From JASBZA01 sp964392065 (lineage in GTDB: Bacteria; Bacillota; Clostridia; Saccharofermentanales; Fastidiosipilaceae), in the NCBI GenBank assembly GCA_964392065.1, contig CAYMOG010000004.1:1-64000 (forward strand): a stretch of DNA of 64,000 nt, read 5' to 3'. The position numbers and the translations under genes were made by a program. This document shows positions 7,998-17,236 of this stretch, in pieces. The first letter of the stretch is position 1; every line of letters starts with the position of its first letter. The notes under the pieces are model-generated. The model was not told the origin of the DNA, did not search any database, and was given only the letters and a program-made list of their open reading frames with translations.

Positions 7998-8599
7998 TGG
8001 CACGTTACGCTTCGAGTATAAATAAGCTGGTTTCACAACTGGCTAAGTTACCGGGCATTGGTGCCAAGACGGCCCAGCGCCTGGCTTTTCATATTTTGAA
8101 TACGGATAAACAGGATGCTTTTGACTTAGCACATGCCATAATCGATGCGAAGGAAAAGATAAAGCTGTGTACGTCTTGCTGTAATTTAAGTGATCAGGAG
8201 ATCTGTGAGATTTGTTCCGATGAGAATAGAGATAAAACCATGATTTGTGTGGTTGAGAGCCCTTCTGATGTCATCGCTATGGAAAAAACTAGAGAATACC
8301 ATGGTCTGTATCATGTCCTTCATGGTGCCATTTCTCCTATGGAAAATATTGGCCCAGAAGACATCCACTTACGTGAGCTGCTTATGCGTTTACAAAAAGA
8401 CGACCTCATCCAAGAGATTATTCTTGCCAATAATGCGACGGTTGAGGGCGAGGCGACTGCAAATTATATTGCCCGTCTCGTGAAACCTAGCGGTATCGTA
8501 TGCTCTAGGCTTGCAAGTGGTATCCCTTATGGCTCGAGTCTAGAGTACGCAGATGAGGTGACGCTCGGTAGAGCCATTGGCGGCCGAACGCCACTCTAA
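7997..8599 (+). CDS. recR: Recombination mediator RecR
   Basis: 200 residues, full length. It has the helix-hairpin-helix LAKLPGIGAKTAQR near residue 15, a four-Cys zinc finger (CTSC...CEIC) at about 57-72 and a Toprim domain starting MICVVES. RecR acts with RecO/RecF to load RecA at gapped DNA. Its start codon shares a base with the ybaB stop. The short gap to the convergent pyrI (8600-8665) has a small CCCC...GGGG hairpin but no T tract. Confidence 0.95.
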   Translation: MARYASSINKLVSQLAKLPGIGAKTAQRLAFHILNTDKQDAFDLAHAIIDAKEKIKLCTSCCNLSDQEICEICSDENRDKTMICVVESPSDVIAMEKTREYHGLYHVLHGAISPMENIGPEDIHLRELLMRLQKDDLIQEIILANNATVEGEATANYIARLVKPSGIVCSRLASGIPYGSSLEYADEVTLGRAIGGRTPL

Positions 8600-8665
8600 T
8601 TCTTTCAACTTCCAAACTTCTAGACCACTTCGCTACCCCCTAGCAGGGGCCTCGACAATTGTCTA

Positions 8666-9100
8666 CTATTTGCTGTCGTGTTTCATTTCGCAGTATTGGC
8701 AACGGTACGTAGAGTTTTCTTCATTGGCAAGATAGAAGATTTGTTCTAACTGCCTCTCTTCGGTGGTGATACAGCGAGGGTTCTGGCAGGTAATGATGCC
8801 TCGGATGGTCTTTGGCATCTGCAAGGTGATTTTCTCATCGACTTCTCCATCTCTTATAATGTTTACAGTTATATGCTTATCCCAATAAGCAAGCAGGTCG
8901 AAGTCGAAGTCTAGGATACGGTCGATTTTTAAAATATCTTTGCGGCGCATGGCACGACTGTCGACGTTGGTTAGGATCGCTACAGGGCAATCATATTGGT
9001 CTAGACCTAGCGTCTGATAGATTTGCAAGGCTTTACCGGCTTTAATATGGTCGATGACGATACCTTCGTGTATCTTTGCTATATGTAAACGTTCTGACAT
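8666..9100 (-). CDS. pyrI: Aspartate carbamoyltransferase regulatory chain
   Basis: 144 residues; the regulatory partner of PyrB that binds nucleotide effectors. The N-terminal allosteric domain shows HEGIVIDHIKAGKAL, and the C-terminal zinc domain has the four cysteines in CQNPRC...CQYC, which hold the regulatory chain to the catalytic trimer. It is the last gene of the pyr operon, three bases after pyrB. Its presence implies allosteric control of PyrB, possibly by CTP/UTP as in enterobacteria. Confidence 0.95.
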   Translation of the reverse strand: MSERLHIAKIHEGIVIDHIKAGKALQIYQTLGLDQYDCPVAILTNVDSRAMRRKDILKIDRILDFDFDLLAYWDKHITVNIIRDGEVDEKITLQMPKTIRGIITCQNPRCITTEERQLEQIFYLANEENSTYRCQYCEMKHDSK

Positions 9101-9103
9101 AGT

Positions 9104-10057
9104 TTATCCCTCTCTAATTTTCCCCTGTCCTAACAATGTGAGTATTAGTGCCATACGCATAAATTTCCCATAGACGACTTGATCGAAATAGCAGGCTCTA
9201 GAGTCCTCATCGACTTCGGTCGCAATTTCATTTACCCTAGGTAGAGGATGCAAAATACTGAGATCGTGTTTAGCAAAACGTAATTTCGACAAATCAAGAA
9301 TATAACTATCCCTTAACCTAATATAGTCCGCTTCATTGAAAAATCGTTCTTTTTGCACACGGGTCATATAGAGCACATCGAGGCTAGGCATAACTTGTTC
9401 TAGGCGATCCGTTTCCACATAACGATGGCCACTTGTTTGTAAGACACCTTCCTTAATATAGTCTGGTAGCGTCAATTCCCGAGGTGAAACAAAGGCGAAA
9501 TTCATGCCTTCATATCGGGCAAGCGCATTTACCAAGGAATGTACCGTTCGGCCAAAGGTCAAATCCCCACAAAATCCTACCGTGAGCTGGTTTAAGCGGC
9601 CTTTTTTCTTCTTAATCGTCATTAAATCTGCTAGTGTCTGAGTAGGATGATTATGTCCACCATCCCCAGCATTAATTATTGGTACATCTGATGCAGGCGC
9701 TGCTGCTAGAGGGGCACCCTCTTTGGGATGGCGCATGGCAATAATATCGGCATAGGCGCCCACGACTTTAATCGTATCTCTTAGACTCTCGCCTTTGGAC
9801 GTAGAACTACTTTCGCCTGAGGCAAAACCTAGCACATGACCACCCAGATCTAGCATCGCAGCTTCGAAGGATAATCGCGTTCTTGTACTGGCTTCGAAGA
9901 ATAAGCTGGCAAGTTTCTTACCCTTCATTGTGTCCTTGTATATTTCTGGCTTCTCCATGATAGCGTCTGCCAATTCCAACATGCTATCTAATTCTTCCAA
10001 ACTTAAATCCTGAATATCAAATAGATGTCGGGGGCTTCCTTCTGCTTGTTTATGCAT
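9104..10057 (-). CDS. pyrB: Aspartate carbamoyltransferase catalytic chain
   Basis: 317 residues. It joins carbamoyl phosphate and aspartate to carbamoyl aspartate. The carbamoyl-phosphate loop FEASTRTRLSFE is near residue 52, the HPTQ motif (GGHNHPTQTLADL) near 135 and the aspartate-binding HPLPRVNEI near 265. These residues are intact. It lies between pyrE and pyrI in the operon. Its carbamoyl-phosphate substrate comes from the CarAB encoded upstream, whose small subunit is unusual. Confidence 0.96.
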   Translation of the reverse strand: MHKQAEGSPRHLFDIQDLSLEELDSMLELADAIMEKPEIYKDTMKGKKLASLFFEASTRTRLSFEAAMLDLGGHVLGFASGESSSTSKGESLRDTIKVVGAYADIIAMRHPKEGAPLAAAPASDVPIINAGDGGHNHPTQTLADLMTIKKKKGRLNQLTVGFCGDLTFGRTVHSLVNALARYEGMNFAFVSPRELTLPDYIKEGVLQTSGHRYVETDRLEQVMPSLDVLYMTRVQKERFFNEADYIRLRDSYILDLSKLRFAKHDLSILHPLPRVNEIATEVDEDSRACYFDQVVYGKFMRMALILTLLGQGKIREG

Positions 10058-10078
10058 ATGGTCTCCTCTTCTTCACCA

Positions 10079-10711
10079 CTAGCTATTAATCCAAGACTCA
10101 TCTTGAGGATGATCTCGGAATTGTAATAGTCTTCTAATATCGGCCTCTTGAATATAGCCTTCTTGTGATGCTACTTGGGCAACGGCATCGAAATCTGACA
10201 GTGAAACGGCCTGAACATTATGGCTTGCGAAACGTTCTTGTGCTTTCTGCATACCATAGGTGAAAATACTGACAATTCCTAGAACTTCAGCCCCCGCCAA
10301 GCGTAGAGCATCTACGACATCAAGAACACTTCCGCCTGTAGAAATAAGGTCTTCTATAACCACGACTTTTTGGCCAGGTTCAAGTCTACCTTCTATACGA
10401 TTCTGGCGTCCATGATCCTTATCCCCACCTCTAACGTATCCCATGGGTAAGTTCAGGATATGCCCTAGGATGGCGGCATGCGCAATACCTGCGGTACTAG
10501 TCCCCATTAACACTTCCACTTCAGGGAAGTCTTGCTTCACAAGTTCGGCTAGGCCTTCTTCTACCACGGTACGGGCTTCAGGGGAAGTGAGAATCAATCG
10601 ATTATCACAATAAATAGGACTCTTAATTCCACTTGCCCAGGTAAAAGGCTCATCAGGTCTTAAGAATACCGCTTCAATCTCTAATAATATTTTTGCAATT
10701 TTTTCTCTCAT
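10079..10711 (-). CDS. pyrE: Orotate phosphoribosyltransferase
   Basis: 210 residues. It transfers the phosphoribosyl group from PRPP to orotate. The PRPP-binding signature VVVIEDLISTGGSV is near residue 117, and GMGTSTAGIAHA-type sequence (LMGTSTAGIAHA) marks the orotate site near 65. The start GENE context is good: TAAGGAG lies before the ATG. It is followed after 21 bases by pyrB. Confidence 0.96.
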   Translation of the reverse strand: MREKIAKILLEIEAVFLRPDEPFTWASGIKSPIYCDNRLILTSPEARTVVEEGLAELVKQDFPEVEVLMGTSTAGIAHAAILGHILNLPMGYVRGGDKDHGRQNRIEGRLEPGQKVVVIEDLISTGGSVLDVVDALRLAGAEVLGIVSIFTYGMQKAQERFASHNVQAVSLSDFDAVAQVASQEGYIQEADIRRLLQFRDHPQDESWINS

Positions 10712-10721
10712 TGTATTCTCC

Positions 10722-11429
10722 TTACTCTCCTAAGAAATCTCTTACGCATGTTTCGTAGGCTAAAACCGGATCCTCTGCCTGGGTAATGGGTCGACCGACA
10801 ACAATGAAATCGGACCCTGCTTCCCTTGCCTTTGCTGGTGTCATCACACGCTTCTGATCATCTTTTCCAGATTGAGATTCGAAACGGATGCCAGGGGTTA
10901 CCGTCAAGAATTCTTCACCCACATATTTATGAATACGTTCCGATTCTAAAGGTGAACATACGACTCCATCTAAACCACAATTTGCAGCCGTTTGGGCATA
11001 ATGCAGCACGACGTCTTCCATAGGCTTATCTATAAGTAAGTCTTCATGTAAGACTTCTTCGTCTGTTGAAGTCAGTTGCGTAACCGCAATTAATAGAGGT
11101 CTTGTGCCATCCGGTCTCATGAGTCCAGCGATAGCTTCTCGCATCATAACGGAGCCTCCGCCTGCATGAAGATTGACCATATCAACATCAAGTTGGGTGA
11201 GCACGCGAAATGCGCTCTTCACCGTATTAGGAATATCATGAAGTTTTAAATCCAAGAAAATCTTGTGGCCTCGGCTCTTTATTTCCCGTACGATATCCGG
11301 ACCTACCGCATAAAACAGCTCCATTCCAATTTTCACATAGGGCCTACTCCCCCCTGTAAACTTATCTAAGAAACTTAGACACGCTTCTTTACTTCCGAAA
11401 TCACACGCTATAATGACATCTTTCTTCAT
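10722..11429 (-). CDS. pyrF: Orotidine-5'-phosphate decarboxylase
   Basis: 235 residues; the last step to UMP. The substrate/catalytic motif FLDLKLHDIPNT, with the Asp-x-Lys-x-x-Asp array, is near residue 60, and the phosphate-binding end VTPGIRF and FIVVGRPI are present. It is the short bacterial form. The start overlaps the end of pyrD by four bases. Confidence 0.96.
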   Translation of the reverse strand: MKKDVIIACDFGSKEACLSFLDKFTGGSRPYVKIGMELFYAVGPDIVREIKSRGHKIFLDLKLHDIPNTVKSAFRVLTQLDVDMVNLHAGGGSVMMREAIAGLMRPDGTRPLLIAVTQLTSTDEEVLHEDLLIDKPMEDVVLHYAQTAANCGLDGVVCSPLESERIHKYVGEEFLTVTPGIRFESQSGKDDQKRVMTPAKAREAGSDFIVVGRPITQAEDPVLAYETCVRDFLGE

Positions 11430-12340
11430 CGATTTGCACCTCCTATAATATCTTCTAATTTTTCTATCCCCAAATCATTACAGAGGACAGGTAGACGATC
11501 GATAATTTTCTCACAAGCCCAAGGGTCAACCAGATTCGCGGCACCGACTTGGACAGCGGAAGCACCAGCCAACAGCATTTCGATAACATCTTCTGCGGAC
11601 GAAATACCTCCCATCCCAATAATTGGAATTTTCACAGCTTGGAAAACATTCCAAACCATACGTAAGGCCAATGGAAAAATCGCAGGCCCCGATAAACCAC
11701 CACTAATATTATGTAAGACTGGTTTCCTACGCTTAATATCTATACGCATACCCATGAAAGTATTAATCATAGAAATACCGTCCGCTCCCGCATCTTCGAC
11801 TGCCCGGGCCATTTCTGCAATATCTGTCACATTGGGCGAGAGCTTGATGTATATAGGTTTATCTGTTTGCTTCCTGACCGCCTTCGTTACTTGAGCTGCC
11901 AATTTCTTATCCGTACCGAAGCTTATGCCACCACCCTTGACATTCGGGCAACTAATATTCACTTCGATAATGCCTACTAACTCTTCTGCTGCTAGACGAG
12001 CGGTCGTTTTCTCATATTCTTCAATCGAAAATCCACTCACATTAGCGATGACCCATTTACCGAAATGCTCAGCAAGATAAGGTATCTCTGTCCGAATAAC
12101 TTCTTCTACACCTGGATTTTGCAATCCTACCGCATTAAGCATTCCACTAGAAGTCTCTGCAATTCTAGGGCAGGGATTACCGAATCTAGGATTTAATGTC
12201 GTACCCTTGAATGAAATGGACCCCAGCTTCCTAATATCATAGAGCTCAGCAAACTCACGGCCAAAGCCGAAGGTACCGCTAGCGGGTATGACGGGATTAT
12301 CGAGGGGCAAGTCCCCTAAGTGCACACGTAAATCTACCAT
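11426..12340 (-). CDS. pyrD: Dihydroorotate dehydrogenase (class 1B, NAD-linked)
   Basis: 304 residues. An FMN enzyme oxidising dihydroorotate to orotate. The active-site base Cys lies in VNISCPNVKGGG near residue 130, with the FMN phosphate site IGMGGISSAEDVIEMLLAGA near 242. Pairing with pyrK directly upstream (overlap of seven bases) shows that it is the class 1B heterotetramer, which passes electrons to NAD through PyrK. Confidence 0.95.
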   Translation of the reverse strand: MVDLRVHLGDLPLDNPVIPASGTFGFGREFAELYDIRKLGSISFKGTTLNPRFGNPCPRIAETSSGMLNAVGLQNPGVEEVIRTEIPYLAEHFGKWVIANVSGFSIEEYEKTTARLAAEELVGIIEVNISCPNVKGGGISFGTDKKLAAQVTKAVRKQTDKPIYIKLSPNVTDIAEMARAVEDAGADGISMINTFMGMRIDIKRRKPVLHNISGGLSGPAIFPLALRMVWNVFQAVKIPIIGMGGISSAEDVIEMLLAGASAVQVGAANLVDPWACEKIIDRLPVLCNDLGIEKLEDIIGGANR

Positions 12341-13077
12341 AGTATCTCCTCTGCATAGAATATGGGTCCTTCCTTACATACCCGTTTGTAGCCTCCGCCT
12401 CGAACAGGCCAGGAGCATCCCATACAAGCGCCGAAACCACAACCCATGCGCTCTTCAAATGAATATTGACCTGCTGCTAAATTCAGTTGATGGATTGCTC
12501 GAAGCATAGGAATAGGCCCACAAGAATAAATATAATCTATTTCTGGAATAACCTTATCAAAAAGTGAGGTGACTAGGCCCTCTTCTCCATAACTACCATC
12601 TACGGTCGTAATATATACGTCCAAGCCTAATTGTTTGAATTCCTCTTCATAGAAAACATCGTCTTTACTCTGGAAGCCTAGGGCTACGACAGGGTTCATA
12701 CCATGATTTTGTAGGGCTTTGGCCAAATAGTATAAGGGAGGAACCCCGACGCCTCCGCCAATCAGTACAGGCTTATTGCTCGCTTGAATTTCAAATCCAT
12801 TTCCTAACGGAGCTAAGAGGTCCACCTTCGCCCCGGCTTCTAATTTTGCAAGCACAGCGGTGCCCTGACCTAGAATCTTAAACACTAGGATGAGCTGTCC
12901 GTCTCGGATGTCACAAATAGATATAGGGCGCCGCAAATAAAAACCTTCTATACTAAGATTTACAAACTGTCCTGGCTTAAAAGCGCCCACATCTTCACGG
13001 CCGAATTCTAGAGCCATTTCATAGACGTCTATAGCTATGGCTTTCATGCTTTTAACTTCTACACTATACGCTTTCAC
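12334..13077 (-). CDS. pyrK: Dihydroorotate dehydrogenase electron transfer subunit
   Basis: 247 residues with the ferredoxin-reductase fold. FAD-binding YLRRPISICD is near residue 53, the NAD-binding GGGVGVPPLYYLA near 108, and the C-terminal [2Fe-2S] site uses the cysteines in MGCGFGACMGCSWP and KRVCKEG. It works with PyrD. Its start immediately follows carB (stop and start are adjacent). Confidence 0.95.
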   Translation of the reverse strand: MKAYSVEVKSMKAIAIDVYEMALEFGREDVGAFKPGQFVNLSIEGFYLRRPISICDIRDGQLILVFKILGQGTAVLAKLEAGAKVDLLAPLGNGFEIQASNKPVLIGGGVGVPPLYYLAKALQNHGMNPVVALGFQSKDDVFYEEEFKQLGLDVYITTVDGSYGEEGLVTSLFDKVIPEIDYIYSCGPIPMLRAIHQLNLAAGQYSFEERMGCGFGACMGCSWPVRGGGYKRVCKEGPIFYAEEILW

Positions 13078-16000
13078 TTAATCCTCCTCGTCTATTGTGG
13101 ATATGCCAATCGTAATATCTTCTAGTACGTCCAGCAAAACTTCCACTGTCTCTAGAGCTGTAAATATTGTTACATTGTTTTCAACGGCACATCGTCTGAT
13201 AATTGCACCATCCGTATTTTGCTCATCGGAATTTGGATTTCGACTATTAATAACATAGCGTACATAGCCCTGACGCAAGGATTCCAGAATTTCATCGGAT
13301 CCTTCTGAAATTTTTCGTTTCACTCGGGTCTTGATACCATGCTCTTTTAGAAACTGAGCCGTTCCCTTGGTAGATTCAATATTAAATCCTAACGTATAGA
13401 AACGTTTCACGAGGGGCAAGGCTCGCTCCTTGTCCTGATCGGCTACCGTTACTAGAAGTGTACCGTAATTGGCCACCTCCATTCCCGAAGCTTGAAGTGC
13501 CTTATATAAGGCGCGATTCAACGAGCGATCATACCCTATAGCTTCTCCCGTGGATTTCATCTCTGGAGAGAGATAAGAGTCTGCTCCGCGGAGTTTCGCA
13601 AAGGAAAAAGCCGGCGCTTTCACATACCAGCGTTTTGGTTGTGGCGGCATAACCATGCCAATACCAAGTGCTCTTAAGCTTTTGCCAAGCATAACCTGTG
13701 TTGCCATATCTGCAAGGGGGAAACCTGAGGCTTTGGATATAAAAGGTACTGTTCTAGAAGATCTCGGATTAACTTCAATCACATAAACTTCATCTCTAGA
13801 ATCTACAATAAATTGAATATTGTAGAGACCCTTGATCCCTATACCTAATCCTAGCTTCACCGTATAGCCAACAATTCTTTCCTTTACTTCTTCGGAAATA
13901 TTGAAGGCGGGGAAAACACTTATACTGTCTCCAGAATGAATACCTGTACGTTCGATATGCTGCATGATTCCAGGAATAAACACATCGTTCCCATCACAGA
14001 TTGCATCCACTTCCACTTCTACTCCGCTGATATACTTATCCACCAGAACAGGTTTCTCCACATCCACTTCTACAGCCGTTTGCAAATAGTGGCGAATAGC
14101 CTCTTCAGAATTTACAATTTGCATCGCTCTTCCACCTAGGACGAAACTGGGTCTTACGAGGACAGGATAGCCAATACGTTCTGCAACACGGACGCCTTCA
14201 TCAACCGTATGCACGGCTTTACCTATAGGTTGTGGGATGTCTAATGTTTCCATCAGCTTCTCGAAGGAATCTCTATTTTCAGCGCGCTCAATTGCTTCAT
14301 TATCCGTACCCATGATCGGAACACCTAGCCGGTCAAGACCAGCACTGAGATTAATAGCGGTTTGTCCTCCTAAACTCACTATAACCCCTATTGGTTGTTC
14401 CTTATCCACCACATGCATGACGTCTTCTAGAGCAAGTGGCTCGAAATAGAGCTTGTCGCCTGTCGAATAGTCCGTCGAAACCGTCTCGGGATTATTATTT
14501 ATAATAATCGCCTCGTAGCCTTCTTCCCTAAGTGTCTGAACCGCATGAACCGTTGAATAATCGAACTCAACACCTTGTCCAATCCTTATGGGACCAGACC
14601 CTAAAACAATCACTTTTTCTCGGTCTGAAACCTCTAACTCATCCTCTTCTGTATACGTAGAGTAATAATATGGGATATCCGAAGGAAACTCTCCCGCACA
14701 TGTATCAATCTTCTTATAGCTTGGCAACACACCCCACGCCTTACGCTTCAAGTAAATTTCAGCTTCTGAAGTGTTAAACACTTTAGCCAAATAACGATCT
14801 GAAATCCCCATAGACTTCGCGCAGTAAACCGATTCTAGAGTGTAAACAAGCTGTTTTTCTGCCTCTACGATGCGGGCCAAAGCATCAAGAAAGAACATAT
14901 CAATCGCCGTCCTGCCATGCACCGCCATAGCCGTAGATCCCAAACGGTATAATGCCGCAATAGCAAAAATCCTATCATCCGTAGGCTTGGAAATATAATC
15001 TAAGAGCTCATCCTCTTCCCAAGAATCAAATCGCGCTAAATAGAGGTGGTCCGCACCAATTTCTAGCGAACGAATACCCTTGAGCAAGGACTCTTCGAAG
15101 CTTCGCCCTATACTCATAACCTCTCCGGTTGCCTTCATCTGCGTAGAAAGCGTATTCTCCGCTGCCTGGAACTTATCGAATGGGAAACGTGGAAGCTTCG
15201 TAACAATATAATCTAAACTTGGCTCAAACGCTGCCGATCTTTCGCCTAAATAAATTTCATCAAGCGTTAGACCCACGGCAATCTTCGCGGATACACGGGC
15301 AATAGGATAGCCTGAAGCCTTCGAAGCCAATGCCGAGGACCGTGAAACTCTAGGATTTACCTCAATAAGATAGTACTGGAACGAAGTCGGATCCAGAGCA
15401 AATTGCACGTTACATCCGCCTTCAATTTCCAGTTCCTGAATAATCTTCAAGGCGCTGGAGCGAAGCATGGAAAATTCCTTTAAGCTCAGCGTCTGGCTAG
15501 GCGCAACCACGATAGAATCTCCCGTATGCACGCCCACAGGATCCAAATTCTCCATAGAACATATCGCAAGGGAAGTCCCCTTGTGGTCTCGCATAACCTC
15601 GAACTCAATTTCCTTAAACCCTTTAATGCTTTTTTCAATTAGCACCTGATGCACAGGTGACAAGTCCAGAGCATGCTTCGCCAGACCAACGAGCTCCTCT
15701 TCTGTATCCGCAAAACCGCCACCAGTCCCCCCTAGGGTAAATGCCGGCCTAACAATAATCGGATAGGTAATGTCATTGGCAATGGCCAAAGCCTCCTCCA
15801 CCGTATAAGCCACTTGTGCTGGCAAGGTCGGTTCGCCCAATTCTTCACACAGACTTCTAAAAAGCTCTCTATCCTCTGCCCTATCAATACTACTTAAGCC
15901 AGTACCTAAGAGCTCCACCTGACACTCTTGTAGAATACCTTTCTGTGCCAATTGCAATGCCAAATTCAAACCGGTCTGTCCACCGAAGCTTGGCAAAATC

Positions 16001-16254
16001 GCATCAGGTCTCTCATAGCGAATAATCTTCGCAACATATTCTAAGGTAAGAGGCTCCATATAAACTTTATCGGCCATAGTTGTATCGGTCATGATGGTCG
16101 CTGGATTAGAATTAATTAATACAACTTCATAGCCCTCCTCCTTGAGCGCTATACATGCTTGAGTACCCGCATAATCAAACTCTGCCGCTTGGCCAATAAT
16201 GATAGGACCTGACCCTATGACCAATATTTTACGTATATCCTGTCTCCTAGGCAT
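13078..16254 (-). CDS. carB: Carbamoyl-phosphate synthase large subunit
   Basis: 1058 residues, full length. It makes carbamoyl phosphate from bicarbonate, ammonia and two ATP. Two homologous ATP-grasp halves are clear, each beginning with a GSGPI(I/R)IGQ motif (near residues 14 and 545) and each followed by the NSNPAT / NNNPETVSTD signature. The C-terminal MGS-like allosteric domain is present. Synthase motifs look intact, in sharp contrast to its partner CarA. It overlaps carA by eight bases. Confidence 0.96.
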   Translation of the reverse strand: MPRRQDIRKILVIGSGPIIIGQAAEFDYAGTQACIALKEEGYEVVLINSNPATIMTDTTMADKVYMEPLTLEYVAKIIRYERPDAILPSFGGQTGLNLALQLAQKGILQECQVELLGTGLSSIDRAEDRELFRSLCEELGEPTLPAQVAYTVEEALAIANDITYPIIVRPAFTLGGTGGGFADTEEELVGLAKHALDLSPVHQVLIEKSIKGFKEIEFEVMRDHKGTSLAICSMENLDPVGVHTGDSIVVAPSQTLSLKEFSMLRSSALKIIQELEIEGGCNVQFALDPTSFQYYLIEVNPRVSRSSALASKASGYPIARVSAKIAVGLTLDEIYLGERSAAFEPSLDYIVTKLPRFPFDKFQAAENTLSTQMKATGEVMSIGRSFEESLLKGIRSLEIGADHLYLARFDSWEEDELLDYISKPTDDRIFAIAALYRLGSTAMAVHGRTAIDMFFLDALARIVEAEKQLVYTLESVYCAKSMGISDRYLAKVFNTSEAEIYLKRKAWGVLPSYKKIDTCAGEFPSDIPYYYSTYTEEDELEVSDREKVIVLGSGPIRIGQGVEFDYSTVHAVQTLREEGYEAIIINNNPETVSTDYSTGDKLYFEPLALEDVMHVVDKEQPIGVIVSLGGQTAINLSAGLDRLGVPIMGTDNEAIERAENRDSFEKLMETLDIPQPIGKAVHTVDEGVRVAERIGYPVLVRPSFVLGGRAMQIVNSEEAIRHYLQTAVEVDVEKPVLVDKYISGVEVEVDAICDGNDVFIPGIMQHIERTGIHSGDSISVFPAFNISEEVKERIVGYTVKLGLGIGIKGLYNIQFIVDSRDEVYVIEVNPRSSRTVPFISKASGFPLADMATQVMLGKSLRALGIGMVMPPQPKRWYVKAPAFSFAKLRGADSYLSPEMKSTGEAIGYDRSLNRALYKALQASGMEVANYGTLLVTVADQDKERALPLVKRFYTLGFNIESTKGTAQFLKEHGIKTRVKRKISEGSDEILESLRQGYVRYVINSRNPNSDEQNTDGAIIRRCAVENNVTIFTALETVEVLLDVLEDITIGISTIDEED

Positions 16255-17236
16255 GGATGGCCTCCTTAATATGTTTCTCTAGAACTTCTTGGCTCGGCGT
16301 AAAGAATAACCCTAGTCTTCGCCCATGCTCTAAACTAAATCCTTCCACAGATTGATCCAAGGTATTACGGTAGAGGACTTCTAAACCAGAAGCCTCTAGG
16401 GCGCTTCCTGTAAGGAAATGGCGATGGCTTTGGCTATAGAAATCCACCTGGCCCGTCTCAACATGCATAACACCATGATTATTACCATAATGCCCTAAAC
16501 AATGCATTTCTAAGTCTAAACCCGAAACTTCCGCAAGAAGAACCGCTCCTAAACCTATACCTATGAGCGGAATATGCACGTTCTTAAGACCTTCAATCTC
16601 TTGTCCCTCGGGGCCATCACTTATAAGCATACAATCATAATCTTGCAAAGCTTGTATTTCAGATTTATTAATAATCGTGAGATCAAATGATAGCTGCCTA
16701 AGTTTATCTATGAAACTATAGGTTGCACCCAGATCCACCAGAACGATTTTCGGTCTCTCTAAATTCTCGTAATGTCTACTCTTAACTTCTGGATATTCCA
16801 GAGTTTCTACGCTAGCGTCTACCCATTCGTCGTCTTCATCACATAGATAGAACTTCGATAGATTCGTCTTAGCAATATGCTTTTGAATCGCCCGAGTATC
16901 CACGCCATAAATACCAGGGACTCCTGCCTCTTCCATAGCATCACCTAAACTTTTCTCCTGACGAAAATTACTAGGCATAGCATTATATTCATGACAAATT
17001 AAACCCTGAATTTGAATCCTATCCGATTCCGCATCTTCAGGAATTATGCCATAGGAGCCTAGGATAGGATACGTAAAAAGAACACCTTTGCCACATTTAG
17101 CAGGATCTGTAATGATTTCCTGGTATCCCACCATATCTCTATGACATACCACATCCATAAGCACATTTTTACCACTGCCAAAACCTTCACCGAGAAATAC
17201 TCGGCCATCTTGGGCAATTAATTTTCTCTTTCCCAT
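16247..17236 (-). CDS. carA: Carbamoyl-phosphate synthase small subunit with lost glutaminase triad
   Basis: 329 residues, somewhat shorter than the usual 350-380. The N-terminal CarB-contact domain is recognisable (MVGYQEIITDP, ILGSYGI, VDTRAIQKH). In the amidotransferase domain the nucleophile motif GICLGHQ reads GIGLGAV: Gly 228 (codon GGT at 16553-16555) replaces Cys, and the His-Gln after it is lost. The His-Pro-Glu motif near the C terminus reads TPS (Thr 313, Ser 315), so Cys, His and Glu are all gone. The gene is otherwise open, in frame and tightly packed between pyrC and carB. I infer a structural subunit of an ammonia-using synthetase, as in animal CPS I where the Cys is also lost. 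Confidence 0.92.
   Translation of the reverse strand: MGKRKLIAQDGRVFLGEGFGSGKNVLMDVVCHRDMVGYQEIITDPAKCGKGVLFTYPILGSYGIIPEDAESDRIQIQGLICHEYNAMPSNFRQEKSLGDAMEEAGVPGIYGVDTRAIQKHIAKTNLSKFYLCDEDDEWVDASVETLEYPEVKSRHYENLERPKIVLVDLGATYSFIDKLRQLSFDLTIINKSEIQALQDYDCMLISDGPEGQEIEGLKNVHIPLIGIGLGAVLLAEVSGLDLEMHCLGHYGNNHGVMHVETGQVDFYSQSHRHFLTGSALEASGLEVLYRNTLDQSVEGFSLEHGRRLGLFFTPSQEVLEKHIKEAIHA

Noticed and set aside
8600..8665. Terminator between recR and pyrI
   Set aside because: A CCCC...GGGG hairpin exists but is only four pairs and has no T tract on either strand.
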